The position numbers were made by a program, and so were the translations under genes. This document shows, in pieces, positions 42,985 through 52,279 of a DNA stretch of 64,000 nt (its first letter is position 1; every line of letters begins with the position of its first letter). The notes under the pieces are model-generated. The model searched no databases, was not told the DNA's origin, and saw only the letters and a program-made list of their open reading frames with translations. Source of the DNA: Kordiimonas sediminis (GTDB lineage Bacteria > Pseudomonadota > Alphaproteobacteria > Sphingomonadales > Kordiimonadaceae); NCBI RefSeq assembly GCF_014656395.1, contig NZ_BNCI01000001.1:558001-622000 (forward strand), read 5' to 3'.

Positions 42985-45699
42985 CTAGAAACGGGTAGTA
43001 ATCTTGGCATAGACCATACGACCACGTGGATCATGTGTCTTTGATTCGAAACCACCATTTGTGAACACCTGTGGTGGCTTTTTATCAAATGCATTGATAA
43101 CACCAAGAGACAGGCTAGTACCATCAAGCGATTCTGAGAAACCACCAAAGTTCATGCTGAAACGGGCATCAACTGTTGTCATGGACCCAATCCGGGTGCC
43201 CGGATTTTGGTCATCATCCATACCGCTGATCCGGCGAACATAAACCCGCGCATCCGTTGTTTCGCCAGCAAAGGCCAAACCACCGTTCATGCGCCATTTT
43301 GGTGTTGGGCTACCAAAATTGGAGAAGTTACGGCTACCTGCGCCATCAATCTTGCCAGCCTGCGGGTCATCAATATCATAATTAAGAACATGCGTTGCCT
43401 CGAAGAATGGCTGGAACACACCCATATCTGTGTTGATGGAGTATTTAGCCGAAATATCGAAACCTTCTGTTTTGACACTTGATGCATTCACAAAATCAAC
43501 CATAACCATAACGATACTGCCTGTATCGCCGAAGGCACGGATAACGCGGTCTGTATTCATCGGGTCGGCATTCACTACAGCCTGATAATTTTCCCCGATA
43601 ATAACGTCGGTGAATTTATAGTGCCAATAATCCAGATCGATCTGCAAGCCGTCCGCTGGCTCCCAGGAAATACCGGCATTCCAGGCTTTACCCTGCTCTG
43701 GCTTAATCTCGCGTGTGCCGTCTGCAGGCAGGAAGCTGCGTACCGCCGCAAAAGCAGTACTGCCGTCCAGAGGATCCGTTACCTGATTAAGCGAGGTAGA
43801 TGTACCAGACACCTGGAACACGCTCGGAGCCCGGAAGCTGGTTGAATAGCTCAGACGAATCGCAGTCCGGTCATTCGCGCGGAACAGGCCAGAAATTTTT
43901 GGATCTGTCGTACTGCCGATATCACCGCCGTATTTCTCGTGGCGCAGCGCCAGAGACAGGTCAAACTTCTCCGTTACAGGGATCAATGTCTCGGCAAAGA
44001 TTGCTTTTGCGGTCCGATTATCTTCAAAGTCATCGTTACCAATGATGAAAGCAAAACCGTCTGCATTGGAAATATCATCATATTCGCGACCCCAAAGTTC
44101 ATCGCGAACCTGAATGCCAACGGCAAGACCAATATCACCAGAAGATGTAGAACCAATCGTCCCAGACAGAATGGCATCCACAACGGTCGTTTTCGACGTA
44201 CCGTTAATCACCTGTGTGCCAATCACATGATCTAGGATTGACTGACTGTTCGGTGCCGTTGTGTATGACGTGGCAAACGGATTGAAGAATTCACACCCAT
44301 TTGCACCCGGTACACCCAGACTGGCATTACAGTTATCACCACCATAGCCGAACAAGGCATTCTGGAAGTTTTGCGTAATGACATCACGTGTTTCCAGGTC
44401 ATATCCGTTATAGGCGTGGGTTACAGCTACATCATAGGACCAGTTTTCACTGACATCGCCGGTCATTGATGCACTGAAACGGTACGTATCTGACGCAAAC
44501 TGGTTCGGTGACGCGTCCCCGCCGTTACCAATTGCACGTCCCAGGAACACAGCATACGGGCGTGTCGGATCAAAGAATGGATTGGACAAAAACGGGAATT
44601 CTGGATGGTATGCGGGCACTACAGAACTAGCCAACTGCAAATATGGGAAAGTTGGTGAGTTATTTCGTGTCGCACGGTTGCGGGCGTAACCGCCTTCTAG
44701 ACGCAATTCATGCCCGTCTCCAAGCTCCTGCGTCAATGTCAGGTACCCTTGCAGCCGATCTTCTTCAGGCACAAGATTATAATAATCACCGAAATCAAAA
44801 CGGCAAACACCAAGCGCCGTGCCAGGTGCAATCACGGTACCGCCACCGCCACTGTCGCCGCCGTGTTCATCACACCCAGTAGGGTCAATGATTGGTGTCG
44901 CGCCAAGACCCAGGTTTGCGGCCAAAAACTCATTCAGTGCTGGCAGATAAAATGCACCAGGATTACCTAGCGAGGACTGATCATCCTGAGTTCGGCTCAG
45001 ACGACGTTCGGAAGTAGTCAGCGGCGTCCGATCATAGTAGCTGACAGCGCCCATGACATGGGTCCGGTCATTGCCCCAGCCGAATTTACCTTCAACCTGA
45101 AGGTCGCGCTGGCTACCCTCATCAGTCAGCGCCTGCCACTTACCTGACAGTTCCACACCTTCGAAGTTATCATCGGTGATAAAGTTAACAACACCTGCCA
45201 CGGCATCTGTACCGTAAATGGCTGCGGCACCATCTTTCACAATCTCAATACGCTGGATCGCGATCTGCGGCACAAGGGAACTGGTATCAACAAACGCGAT
45301 ACCGTCATTAGTAATCGTACCTGCCACAACCTGACGGCGGCCATTCAGGAGAACAAGTGTTGATGCAACACCAAGACCACGCAGGTTAAAGTTTGACGTA
45401 CCGGTCGTACCGTTCTGTGTAAAAGCATCAGGATTATTCTGTGCACCATTATTGATTGTCAGAGTCTGAACCAGATCCGCAATATTACTTGCGCCGATTT
45501 CATTCAGGTTAGCTGCACCAATAACTGTCAGGGGTGATGGGCTGTCGAACTGGCTTTTACCTTTCAGATAGGTACCAGTAACAACAACTTCTTCAATGGT
45601 CATTTCTTCGTCGGATTGGGCTATTACCTGACCTGATAGTGCAAGTGTCAGACAACCAGCGACGAGGGCCGTAGACCCACGATACTTCAAAGTGCGCAT
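42985..45699 (-). CDS. TonB-dependent receptor, large type (904 aa)
   Basis: Outer-membrane importer. Signal peptide to about residue 27 (VIA-Q), TonB box EEVVVTGTY at 36-44, plug containing GTTGTSNFNLRGLGVASTLV and IQRIEIVKDGAAAIYGTDAV, and a barrel ending in YAKITTRF. This plug type (LLNGRR, DGAAAIYG) is that of the large TonB receptors with broad substrates such as peptides or glycans. The ATG at 45699 lies 6 nt after GGGAGG; the ATG two codons earlier touches that site. No substrate can be assigned. Confidence 0.92.
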   Translation of the reverse strand: MRTLKYRGSTALVAGCLTLALSGQVIAQSDEEMTIEEVVVTGTYLKGKSQFDSPSPLTVIGAANLNEIGASNIADLVQTLTINNGAQNNPDAFTQNGTTGTSNFNLRGLGVASTLVLLNGRRQVVAGTITNDGIAFVDTSSLVPQIAIQRIEIVKDGAAAIYGTDAVAGVVNFITDDNFEGVELSGKWQALTDEGSQRDLQVEGKFGWGNDRTHVMGAVSYYDRTPLTTSERRLSRTQDDQSSLGNPGAFYLPALNEFLAANLGLGATPIIDPTGCDEHGGDSGGGGTVIAPGTALGVCRFDFGDYYNLVPEEDRLQGYLTLTQELGDGHELRLEGGYARNRATRNNSPTFPYLQLASSVVPAYHPEFPFLSNPFFDPTRPYAVFLGRAIGNGGDASPNQFASDTYRFSASMTGDVSENWSYDVAVTHAYNGYDLETRDVITQNFQNALFGYGGDNCNASLGVPGANGCEFFNPFATSYTTAPNSQSILDHVIGTQVINGTSKTTVVDAILSGTIGSTSSGDIGLAVGIQVRDELWGREYDDISNADGFAFIIGNDDFEDNRTAKAIFAETLIPVTEKFDLSLALRHEKYGGDIGSTTDPKISGLFRANDRTAIRLSYSTSFRAPSVFQVSGTSTSLNQVTDPLDGSTAFAAVRSFLPADGTREIKPEQGKAWNAGISWEPADGLQIDLDYWHYKFTDVIIGENYQAVVNADPMNTDRVIRAFGDTGSIVMVMVDFVNASSVKTEGFDISAKYSINTDMGVFQPFFEATHVLNYDIDDPQAGKIDGAGSRNFSNFGSPTPKWRMNGGLAFAGETTDARVYVRRISGMDDDQNPGTRIGSMTTVDARFSMNFGGFSESLDGTSLSLGVINAFDKKPPQVFTNGGFESKTHDPRGRMVYAKITTRF

Positions 45700-45827
45700 A
45701 AACATCCTCCCATGACTTCAACGCGATTTTTAAACTTCCCAATTTAATGGATAAGATTAAATACTCTGAGGTCAAGAAATGTTTATACAATTCCGTTATT
45801 TTTTTGACGATTTATCGCCAAGTGGTG

Positions 45828-46256
45828 TTATTTTGCGACAATCTGTGACTTAACCACGTATATTTTAACCGCCCCTTTACCAAGCCGACGATCAGCAAAT
45901 GGCGTCAGATAGGCCGTCACTAAATTGGGATCAATCGGACGATCAACCGAAAAAGCCTGACGGGAAAGCGCCACAAGTGCAGCCCCAAAATCTGCTTTCA
46001 ATTGAGGTTCGCGGTAGGTCACTTCTTCCAGAGGCGTATCATTCAAAATTTCCAGCGCGAGATTGATTGTTACCACACCGCGCCCCCCGGAACGCTGCTT
46101 CATGTTGAACGTAATCGGCTGCATCTCAAAAACACTGACAGCTTGTTCAGCAGCTTCTGTATCCTCGTCTTCCTCAAACACCGGGTGTGCAGACACACCG
46201 GACGCACCTGTCGCCAGAAAAGCTGCTATTAAACCTACATATGTCCACTTGTTCAT
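45828..46256 (-). CDS. Small exported protein, distantly FliL-like
   Basis: About 142 residues. Signal peptide ends near VSA-H. An acidic linker (FEEDEDTEAAEQ) leads to a compact alpha/beta domain (MQPITFNMKQRSGGRGVVTI, ALEILNDTPLEEVTYREPQL, LGKGAVKIYVVKSQIV). The strand-helix order and the wording of the middle recall the C-terminal domain of FliL, but the match is weak and a signal peptide replaces the membrane anchor. The second of two adjacent ATGs has better spacing to AGG. Single gene; its neighbour is a receptor gene with its own promoter. Confidence 0.55.
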   Translation of the reverse strand: MNKWTYVGLIAAFLATGASGVSAHPVFEEDEDTEAAEQAVSVFEMQPITFNMKQRSGGRGVVTINLALEILNDTPLEEVTYREPQLKADFGAALVALSRQAFSVDRPIDPNLVTAYLTPFADRRLGKGAVKIYVVKSQIVAK

Positions 46257-46549
46257 CATATCGCCTGATTAGTGTAGTTACCGTGTACCGCTAACGGGAT
46301 CTGATCTTTTAACCGATCATTCCTTAATAAAACCATTACATTTTACATTATTAGGACCGCATCCCCCGCCATAAACAGGAAAAGCTCCAAACACTGGCTC
46401 TCGATTGTTGCAAATTGCGTCATAATTATTGCTTATTGCAATATAATTAACTGCATAATGCAATAAACGCACACCAACAAAAGTTACAATGCCCCCAATC
46501 CAATCAGTAACCAACTGATATTACTTGTGTATTTTTACTGTAAAAAAAC
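46257..46549. other. Intergenic region with inverted TTATTGCA repeats
   Basis: AT-rich. TTATTGCA and TGCAATAA lie as inverted copies around 46428-46464. A 65-codon open frame on the minus strand (46317-46514) lacks an ATG and a clear ribosome site; it ends with a Gly/Cys-rich stretch and is discussed as a finding. Promoter of the exported-protein gene is expected near 46260-46320. Confidence 0.4.
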
Positions 46550-46565
46550 TGGCACACCTCTTGTA
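46550..46565 (+). promoter_or_regulatory. Sigma54-like promoter
   Basis: TGGCAC-N5-TTGTA matches the sigma54 consensus TGGCAC-N5-TTGCA except for one base (C to T at -12). The distance between GG and the second G is the required 10 nt. It predicts a transcript start near 46576, exactly where a structured RNA begins. Confidence 0.5.
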
Positions 46566-46575
46566 TTGTATCTAA

Positions 46576-46694
46576 TACCTCTCGAGCAGGGGTGCGGGGA
46601 TAGGAAAATTTACTCGACCCCCAATCGTGCACCTGTTCCCGCAACCCCCTGAGGGAGGCAGAAAACCGCCAGCATACGTGCTGACGGTTTTTTT
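46576..46694 (+). ncRNA. Candidate structured small RNA, about 118 nt
   Basis: Between a sigma54-like promoter and an intrinsic terminator the sequence folds into a long interrupted stem: CCTCTC (46578-46583) with GGGAGG (46653-46658), CAGGGG (46587-46592) with CCCCTG (46646-46651) and TGCGGG (46593-46598) with CCCGCA (46638-46643), closing on a 39-nt apical part. The same left arm can also pair with GTGCACCTG (46628-46636), so two exclusive folds are possible. There is no open frame of note. It does not show the signature of 6S, SRP, tmRNA or RNase P RNA. No expression evidence exists. Confidence 0.5.
46664..46694. terminator. Intrinsic terminator of the candidate RNA, usable in both directions
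   Basis: AACCGCCAGCA (46664-46674) pairs with TGCTGACGGTT (46679-46689, one mismatch) around TACG, followed by a run of T on the plus strand. On the minus strand GGTTTTCTG follows, so it may also end the FlaEY-like gene transcript. Confidence 0.85.
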
Positions 46695-46814
46695 ATTGCC
46701 GTCAACAATCCTGCCCCAACGCACTATTCTACCCCTCCATAACCCAGAGGGCACTGGCGGTTACCAATACACGGTCAAAAAACAGCACCCGTGACGGTCG
46801 TCCTGTAGAGGTTG

Positions 46815-49800
46815 CTAGAAAAAGCCGCCAGAACTACCAGCCTGCGAATAGCCGGTCAGTCGATTAAGAGCATCTGTGTAGTTTGCAATCCGCGCAGCCA
46901 TATAAGGGGACGGAGCGCTGTTCAGGCCCGGCTTTTGATTCAGCAAAGACGCCTTAACAGGGTCAAAGATTGTTGATCTGTACGCACGCTGGATCGTGCC
47001 GATCGCATCATCCAATAACCCCAAAACATATTTGGCCGTAGTTTTATCCTGCAGGTTCAGCGCCCCTTCAAGCTTCAGCCCGAAGACACCGCCAAGTGTC
47101 TCTTCAGAATATTCCTCTTCTTCATCACTAATGCCGAACACTTCTTCTTTCGGCAATAGCTTACCCGGCGTAATGCCAATTTTCTTCAGAATATCAAAGC
47201 CGTCTTCACCAGCCAGCAAGTCCACCGACGGACCGCCGTCAAGGGTCGAAATTTTCAGCTTCTGCCCTTCGCTGGTCGTTGAATATTCTGCCTTTACCTT
47301 GCCGCCACCTGCAATTCGGATACGGCGCGCCAAATCATCAAACGTATCGCCCGCCTGAATTTCAATTTTCTTTTTCCGGCCACCATCAATAGAAATATAG
47401 AAATGGTCCCCTTCACGCACCGACGTTTGGGTCGCGACCGACCGGTCCTGATATGTCTGGGCCGGACCAACGGGAAGCCCTAATGTTGACAGTACCGAAT
47501 TACCCTTCTCGGTAAAGGCTACGCCAGATACCTCAGAGCGCGCCAGGCTACGTCCAAATTGCTCCTGATCTTCGATTGCGCCGGTAGCCGCATCAAGACG
47601 GGCGACAAACCCGTCCACAAGGCCCGTAGACGCCTCGCCCGCAAGAATGTCTTCGGTAGAACCCGCAACATAAAGCTTGCCTGACGCAACCGTCACATCA
47701 GCAATACTGTCCGTACCAGTCGTTCCAAGATAGGTGGTATAATCGTAGCTTACAGAACCGCCGCCATCGGTGAATTTAGCAACAAAGCCGTCATACCCAC
47801 CCGCAGCAGCACCGTTGATATTCGTCCCAAGCGACGCATCATTTGTCAGACCTGCGATATAAATATCATTGCCGTCGACGATCATCTTTTCGATAGAACC
47901 GCCCGTACCAAGATCACCCAGCGTGTAGGACGCCAGTTCAACAGACAGATCAGCTGCATCCAGTTTTCGGATAACCGCCTGACCATCCTCTTCTGTGGCA
48001 ATCAAAATATTACCATCACTTGCAAGCGCGATGCCCTTGACCTCTTCATTCGTCGCGGCACCAATCACCGCTGAGGATGTCAAATCACCTGTTGCGCCAT
48101 CAAGCTTCAGAACCAGACTGTCCCGGCCCCCGCCAAAACCAGACGTCGCTGAAATAGCAGTGCGCGTATACCCGCCGATAATCACATCATCGTTGGCATC
48201 AACAGTGACAGACAGACCGGCCGCATCGCCAATTTTATCCAGCTGATAGGTAAAGACCTCATCACCGCGCTTTGTCAGCTTGGTAACAAAGGCATCCTTG
48301 CCGTCAAAAACATCATCTGCTGTCAAAGCGCTGTCGGTCTGACCGGTGATAATGACATTATCCTGACTATCGACCGTAATACCGAACACATCCGCCTCAC
48401 CACCAACGCCCAGCAGCCGGGAGAATTGAACATTGCCCTCAGAATCAAACTTGGTCAGATAGACATCACCGCCCTCAGACGTATTAATCTGATGGTCCAT
48501 GCTACCTGCGGTCTGGCCAACAACATAGATACTACCTTCGCTATCTACAACAATGCGGCGTGTTTCCGTGTCAGCGTTCACTTTCACATCACTATCAATA
48601 TTTGTCAGTGATGTTGCGTTTTCGTCTACTGAGCTTGTATCTGCCTCATCGGACCCGGTTACGTCTGCTTTTGCATCCGCCAGCATTTCATCCCGCAATG
48701 CGGCCAGTTTGGGATCAAGATCATCATCATCCAGATCAGCTGTTCTTTCCTTGATATCCGTTGCCGCAAGGTCAGTACTGGCAAAATCAAAACTATTATC
48801 CACGGTCAATGTACCGCTCAGGCCGTTAATCTCGGTAACGCGACCAGTGCGGGCATATTCTTCATCCAGATATGACGTGGTAGAAGCCACATAAAGCGTG
48901 GGCTCCATCACGGCAGCAGAGAAACCAACCTCTTCCAAAAGAGTACCCGTGTAGGCAATACCGTATTTGCCGTCCGCTGTACGGTTGACAGTAAATTCAG
49001 TGCCGTATTTGGAAACCGGATTACCATCCCCATCAAGCTTGATATCTCCATTTTCATCAAGCTGGGGAATTGCCTGTATCTGGGTATTGATATGGTCAAC
49101 GATATTATTCAGCGTCAGATCCCCGGCAACGCCAGCCAGATCAACCTCAATATCTTCTTTTACGCCAAACTTGGTAATCGAGACGGTAAACACCTCGCTC
49201 CCGGTAAGTCCTGCAATGGCCGTGTCCGGGTTGTCCATAATCGCAGACCCAACGAAATTCGTCTGATCCTTGCCAAGACGGACGGTGGAATCGACCGTAT
49301 ATTCCTTATCGCCCATAAAAAGGGCAAGCTTATCCAGGTCCACTTCGGAGATATAGTCACGCACCTGACCAAAGCCCATCTGAAACTGGGCATCAAGCCG
49401 CCCGAGGGAGCTTGTGGACGTTTTACTGTCGGCCGCATATTCCGCAAGTGCCCGCAGATTATCCAAAGCCTTATATATTGCAAAGGTGGCCTGTTTATCC
49501 GGGTCTTCGGTACCGCTGATAAAAGAATCGCGCAAATCAATGAAATTGGTAAGCGCCCGCGCCTCCCGCACCTTTTGGTTCAAGGTGCGTGTCTCGGACA
49601 CCTGCTCCCACGGCGTAATGACTGCCGGGTCACTGTCTAGCCGGGCGCCTGAGTTAATCGCCTGCCGATCTGCCAGTGAAAGAGAATTATAACCAGCCTG
49701 TGTAAGCTTGGCGCTCATCGCCATGGAAAGGAGGTTCGCGCCGACGCCAACGATCTGTATCGACGGGGACGATGTCCCGCCGCCAAACAAACCACCAGAT

Positions 49801-49817
49801 GTCCCAAAAAACGCCAC
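46815..49817 (-). CDS. FlaEY-like protein: flagellin-hook motifs with SBBP beta-propeller repeats (1000 aa)
   Basis: No signal peptide. The N-terminal part (about 1-330) holds a flagellin hook-IN-like motif (VFTVSITKFGVKEDIEVDLA, INTQIQAI, GTEFTVNRT). The centre (about 410-790) is a set of SBBP-type beta-propeller repeats such as VFGITVDSQDNVIITGQTDS, each about 45-50 residues. The C-terminal part has a second hook-IN-like motif (FYISIDGGRKKKIEIQAGDT, FDILKKIGITPGKLL). The arrangement recalls FlaEY, a flagellum-associated protein of Caulobacter-type bacteria, from memory. The start is GTG with AAGGTG upstream. No other flagellar gene is in the window. Confidence 0.65.
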   Translation of the reverse strand: MAFFGTSGGLFGGGTSSPSIQIVGVGANLLSMAMSAKLTQAGYNSLSLADRQAINSGARLDSDPAVITPWEQVSETRTLNQKVREARALTNFIDLRDSFISGTEDPDKQATFAIYKALDNLRALAEYAADSKTSTSSLGRLDAQFQMGFGQVRDYISEVDLDKLALFMGDKEYTVDSTVRLGKDQTNFVGSAIMDNPDTAIAGLTGSEVFTVSITKFGVKEDIEVDLAGVAGDLTLNNIVDHINTQIQAIPQLDENGDIKLDGDGNPVSKYGTEFTVNRTADGKYGIAYTGTLLEEVGFSAAVMEPTLYVASTTSYLDEEYARTGRVTEINGLSGTLTVDNSFDFASTDLAATDIKERTADLDDDDLDPKLAALRDEMLADAKADVTGSDEADTSSVDENATSLTNIDSDVKVNADTETRRIVVDSEGSIYVVGQTAGSMDHQINTSEGGDVYLTKFDSEGNVQFSRLLGVGGEADVFGITVDSQDNVIITGQTDSALTADDVFDGKDAFVTKLTKRGDEVFTYQLDKIGDAAGLSVTVDANDDVIIGGYTRTAISATSGFGGGRDSLVLKLDGATGDLTSSAVIGAATNEEVKGIALASDGNILIATEEDGQAVIRKLDAADLSVELASYTLGDLGTGGSIEKMIVDGNDIYIAGLTNDASLGTNINGAAAGGYDGFVAKFTDGGGSVSYDYTTYLGTTGTDSIADVTVASGKLYVAGSTEDILAGEASTGLVDGFVARLDAATGAIEDQEQFGRSLARSEVSGVAFTEKGNSVLSTLGLPVGPAQTYQDRSVATQTSVREGDHFYISIDGGRKKKIEIQAGDTFDDLARRIRIAGGGKVKAEYSTTSEGQKLKISTLDGGPSVDLLAGEDGFDILKKIGITPGKLLPKEEVFGISDEEEEYSEETLGGVFGLKLEGALNLQDKTTAKYVLGLLDDAIGTIQRAYRSTIFDPVKASLLNQKPGLNSAPSPYMAARIANYTDALNRLTGYSQAGSSGGFF

Positions 49818-50035
49818 GCGTTATGCACCTTTCTGTACAACTATACAGGCAATTCTTGCCTATGGGGCAATATTTGCCGCCCATAATCAATCATAAAGCC
49901 CGATTCGCACCCTTAAACATGGCAATATTTGCCGAAGGATTGAAATCTGGCATCAAACTATATACCTATTATGCAATTCCTGTGACAATTATTGTGCATA
50001 GCGCAAAAGCCCTATGCCGCCTTGGGAGATTTTCT

Positions 50036-50338
50036 ATGACTGCACTTTTCTGGCTTGTGGATACGGTGCTTGGTTTTTACGCACTTCTTGTCCTTGTCAG
50101 CATCATCCTTCACTGGCTGGTGGCCTTTAATATTATTAATGCCTATCAGCCATTTATGCGGTCTGTCATGGCCTTTCTGTATGCAATCACGGAACCGATC
50201 CTATCAAAAATCAGACAGGTCATCCCGGCGATTGGCGGTATGGACTTGTCTCCCCTGATCCTCCTGCTGGCTATTCATTTTGTCCGTATCCTGCTGGCCA
50301 CATCGGTGGCGCCAGCCCTTGGGGTCTACGGTTATTAA
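50036..50338 (+). CDS. yggT: YggT family membrane protein
   Basis: 100 residues with two long hydrophobic segments (LGFYALLVLVSIILHWLVAF and LILLLAIHFVRILL) separated by AFLYAITEPILSKIRQVIP, the YggT signature with the conserved EP-L pattern. Inner membrane. GGGAG lies before the ATG. It overlaps the DUF167 gene that follows, a common arrangement with folD in alphaproteobacteria. The function is not firmly known (cell-envelope or osmotic homeostasis has been proposed). Confidence 0.9.
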   Translation: MTALFWLVDTVLGFYALLVLVSIILHWLVAFNIINAYQPFMRSVMAFLYAITEPILSKIRQVIPAIGGMDLSPLILLLAIHFVRILLATSVAPALGVYGY

Positions 50339-50660
50339 TCCCCTTTTAGAGGCGTCTGCAGACGGTGTCAGGCTACACATCAAACTGACACCCAAAGCTG
50401 CGCAAGACAAACTGGACCGACTGGAACAAGCAGATGACGGCTCGGTCCGAATGCGGGTCACAGTTACGGCTGTGCCTGAAAAGGGTAAAGCCAATGCAGC
50501 CTTGATAAAGCTTCTATCCAAAAAACTGGCCTTGCCCAAAAGCCGGATACAGATTATAGCGGGAGAACAATCCCGACTGAAAACCCTGATGATTAGCGGG
50601 GATTCGACTTTATTGCTGACCGACCTCAATGGCAAACTGCAACACATCGGGATACTGTGA
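50319..50660 (+). CDS. DUF167 (YggU) family protein
   Basis: About 113 residues with the family pattern [36 protein letters not shown] and [14 protein letters not shown]. Function unknown; a small cytoplasmic alpha/beta protein. The start is unclear: the best candidate is TTG at 50319, which overlaps the end of yggT; a TTG at 50280 is also in frame. There is no ATG. It ends 4 bp into a possible folD start. Confidence 0.85.
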   Translation: MGSTVINPLLEASADGVRLHIKLTPKAAQDKLDRLEQADDGSVRMRVTVTAVPEKGKANAALIKLLSKKLALPKSRIQIIAGEQSRLKTLMISGDSTLLLTDLNGKLQHIGIL

Positions 50661-50686
50661 CAAACCCCAACTCCCGGAGCCAGACC

Positions 50687-51583
50687 GTGAGCGCAAAAAT
50701 AATTGACGGTAAAGCCTTTTCCCAAACAGTTCGCGATGCAGTAGCCCGCGACGTAACAACCCTGAAAGACAAGCACGGCATTACGCCCGGTCTTGCTGTT
50801 GTCATTGTCGGGGAAGACCCTGCAAGCCAAGTCTATGTCCGCAATAAAGTGAAGCAAACAGCCGAAAGCGGCATGAACGGTTTCCACTTTGAAATGCCGG
50901 CAACAGCAAGCGAAGAAGACGTATTAAACAAAGTGCGTGAGCTCAACGCCGATGACCGGGTCAATGGTATCCTGGTACAGCTTCCACTGCCAAAACATAT
51001 GGACGAAGCCAAGGTAATTGAAACCATCGCCCCGGAAAAAGATGTCGACGGATTTCATGTTATTAACACAGGCCTCCTAGCCACAGGCGGTAATGCCATG
51101 GTGCCGTGCACTCCGCTTGGCTGCATCATGATGCTGAAAGACACATTGGGTGATCTGTCTGGTATGAAGGCGATTGTTGTTGGCCGGTCAAATATTGTCG
51201 GCAAGCCAATGGCGCAGCTTCTTCTGGACGAAAACTGTACTGTCACTATTGCCCACAGCCGGACCAAAGATCTGGCCGCCGAAGTGAAGGCAGCGGATAT
51301 TGTTGTTGCCGCTGTTGGCAGACCGGAAATGATCAAGGGTGACTGGATCAAAGACGGTGCAACCGTGATTGATGTGGGCATCAACCGTATCCCCGCACCC
51401 GAGCGCGGCGACGGCAAAAGCAGGCTGGTCGGAGATGTCGACTATGAAGGTGCTGCACAGCACGCGGGCGCCATCACGCCTGTTCCTGGCGGTGTTGGCC
51501 CCATGACCATCGCCTGCCTCCTGCGTAACACAGTAACCGCCACCTGCCGTCAAAACGGCATTGATTGCGACACTTTGCAGTAA
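50687..51583 (+). CDS. folD: Methylenetetrahydrofolate dehydrogenase / cyclohydrolase
   Basis: 298 residues. Bifunctional enzyme of one-carbon metabolism, converting 5,10-methylene-THF to 10-formyl-THF with NADP. Motifs [28 protein letters not shown] (catalytic Lys in YVRNK), [28 protein letters not shown] and [12 protein letters not shown]. The GTG at 50687 has GGAG 8 nt upstream and gives the usual N-terminus; an upstream GTG at 50657 overlaps the DUF167 stop codon. Confidence 0.97.
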   Translation: MSAKIIDGKAFSQTVRDAVARDVTTLKDKHGITPGLAVVIVGEDPASQVYVRNKVKQTAESGMNGFHFEMPATASEEDVLNKVRELNADDRVNGILVQLPLPKHMDEAKVIETIAPEKDVDGFHVINTGLLATGGNAMVPCTPLGCIMMLKDTLGDLSGMKAIVVGRSNIVGKPMAQLLLDENCTVTIAHSRTKDLAAEVKAADIVVAAVGRPEMIKGDWIKDGATVIDVGINRIPAPERGDGKSRLVGDVDYEGAAQHAGAITPVPGGVGPMTIACLLRNTVTATCRQNGIDCDTLQ

Positions 51584-51607
51584 AAGCAACAAGGACACCC
51601 CACGCCC

Positions 51608-52234
51608 ATGTATGAAGCCTTTATCGCAGCCTTTATCGCCCTGTTTGTAATCGTCGATCCAATCGGCATTGCACCGGTTTTTGCCGGCCTGACACAAGGA
51701 ACAAGCAAAGGCCACAAGCGAAAAATGGCTATCAAGGGCGTGGTTGTCGCAACCGTTATTATGGTGTTTTTCGCTTTTGCGGGAAAACCCTTCCTGAATG
51801 CGCTTGGCATTTCGATGGATGCGCTAAGGGTTGCAGGTGGGTTGATGCTATTTATCATTGCCCTTGAAATGGTCATGGAAAAACGGACTGAACGGAAACA
51901 GGAAACCGCCGACAAGCTGGATGAATATTTCGAGGATATTTCTGTCTTTCCTATCGCCCTGCCCTTGTTAGCAGGCCCCGGCGGGATTGCTACCATCATG
52001 CTGTCGATGACCCCGTACGAAGGGCAATATACGCATCAGGCGATGGTTCTTCTGGCCCTTGGTGTGGTCATGATTATGACCCTGATGACCTTTCTGATGG
52101 CGGGCAAAGTGATGGAACTGCTTGGCCCCAGCGTCAATGCAGTTTTGACCCGGGTTTTAGGGATCATCCTTGCCGCCCTTGCCGCCCAGTATGTGTTGGA
52201 CGGCATATATGGCACCTTTATCGGCCCAGCCTGA
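51608..52234 (+). CDS. MarC-family membrane protein
   Basis: 208 residues, about six membrane spans, with the MarC pattern ALFVIVDPIGIAPVFAGLT, LNALGISMDALRVAGGLML and FPIALPLLAGPGGIATIML. The family is widespread and its transport role is not established, despite its old name as a multiple-antibiotic-resistance protein. It follows folD by 24 bp and probably belongs to the same transcript. Confidence 0.9.
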   Translation: MYEAFIAAFIALFVIVDPIGIAPVFAGLTQGTSKGHKRKMAIKGVVVATVIMVFFAFAGKPFLNALGISMDALRVAGGLMLFIIALEMVMEKRTERKQETADKLDEYFEDISVFPIALPLLAGPGGIATIMLSMTPYEGQYTHQAMVLLALGVVMIMTLMTFLMAGKVMELLGPSVNAVLTRVLGIILAALAAQYVLDGIYGTFIGPA

Positions 52235-52279
52235 CACCTGCCTTGCGCGGGTACTGTCTGCACCGCCGCAATCTAAACA

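Noticed and set aside
46576-46694. 6S, SRP or tmRNA gene
   Set aside because: The expected signature sequences and sizes are absent; it is left as an unclassified RNA.
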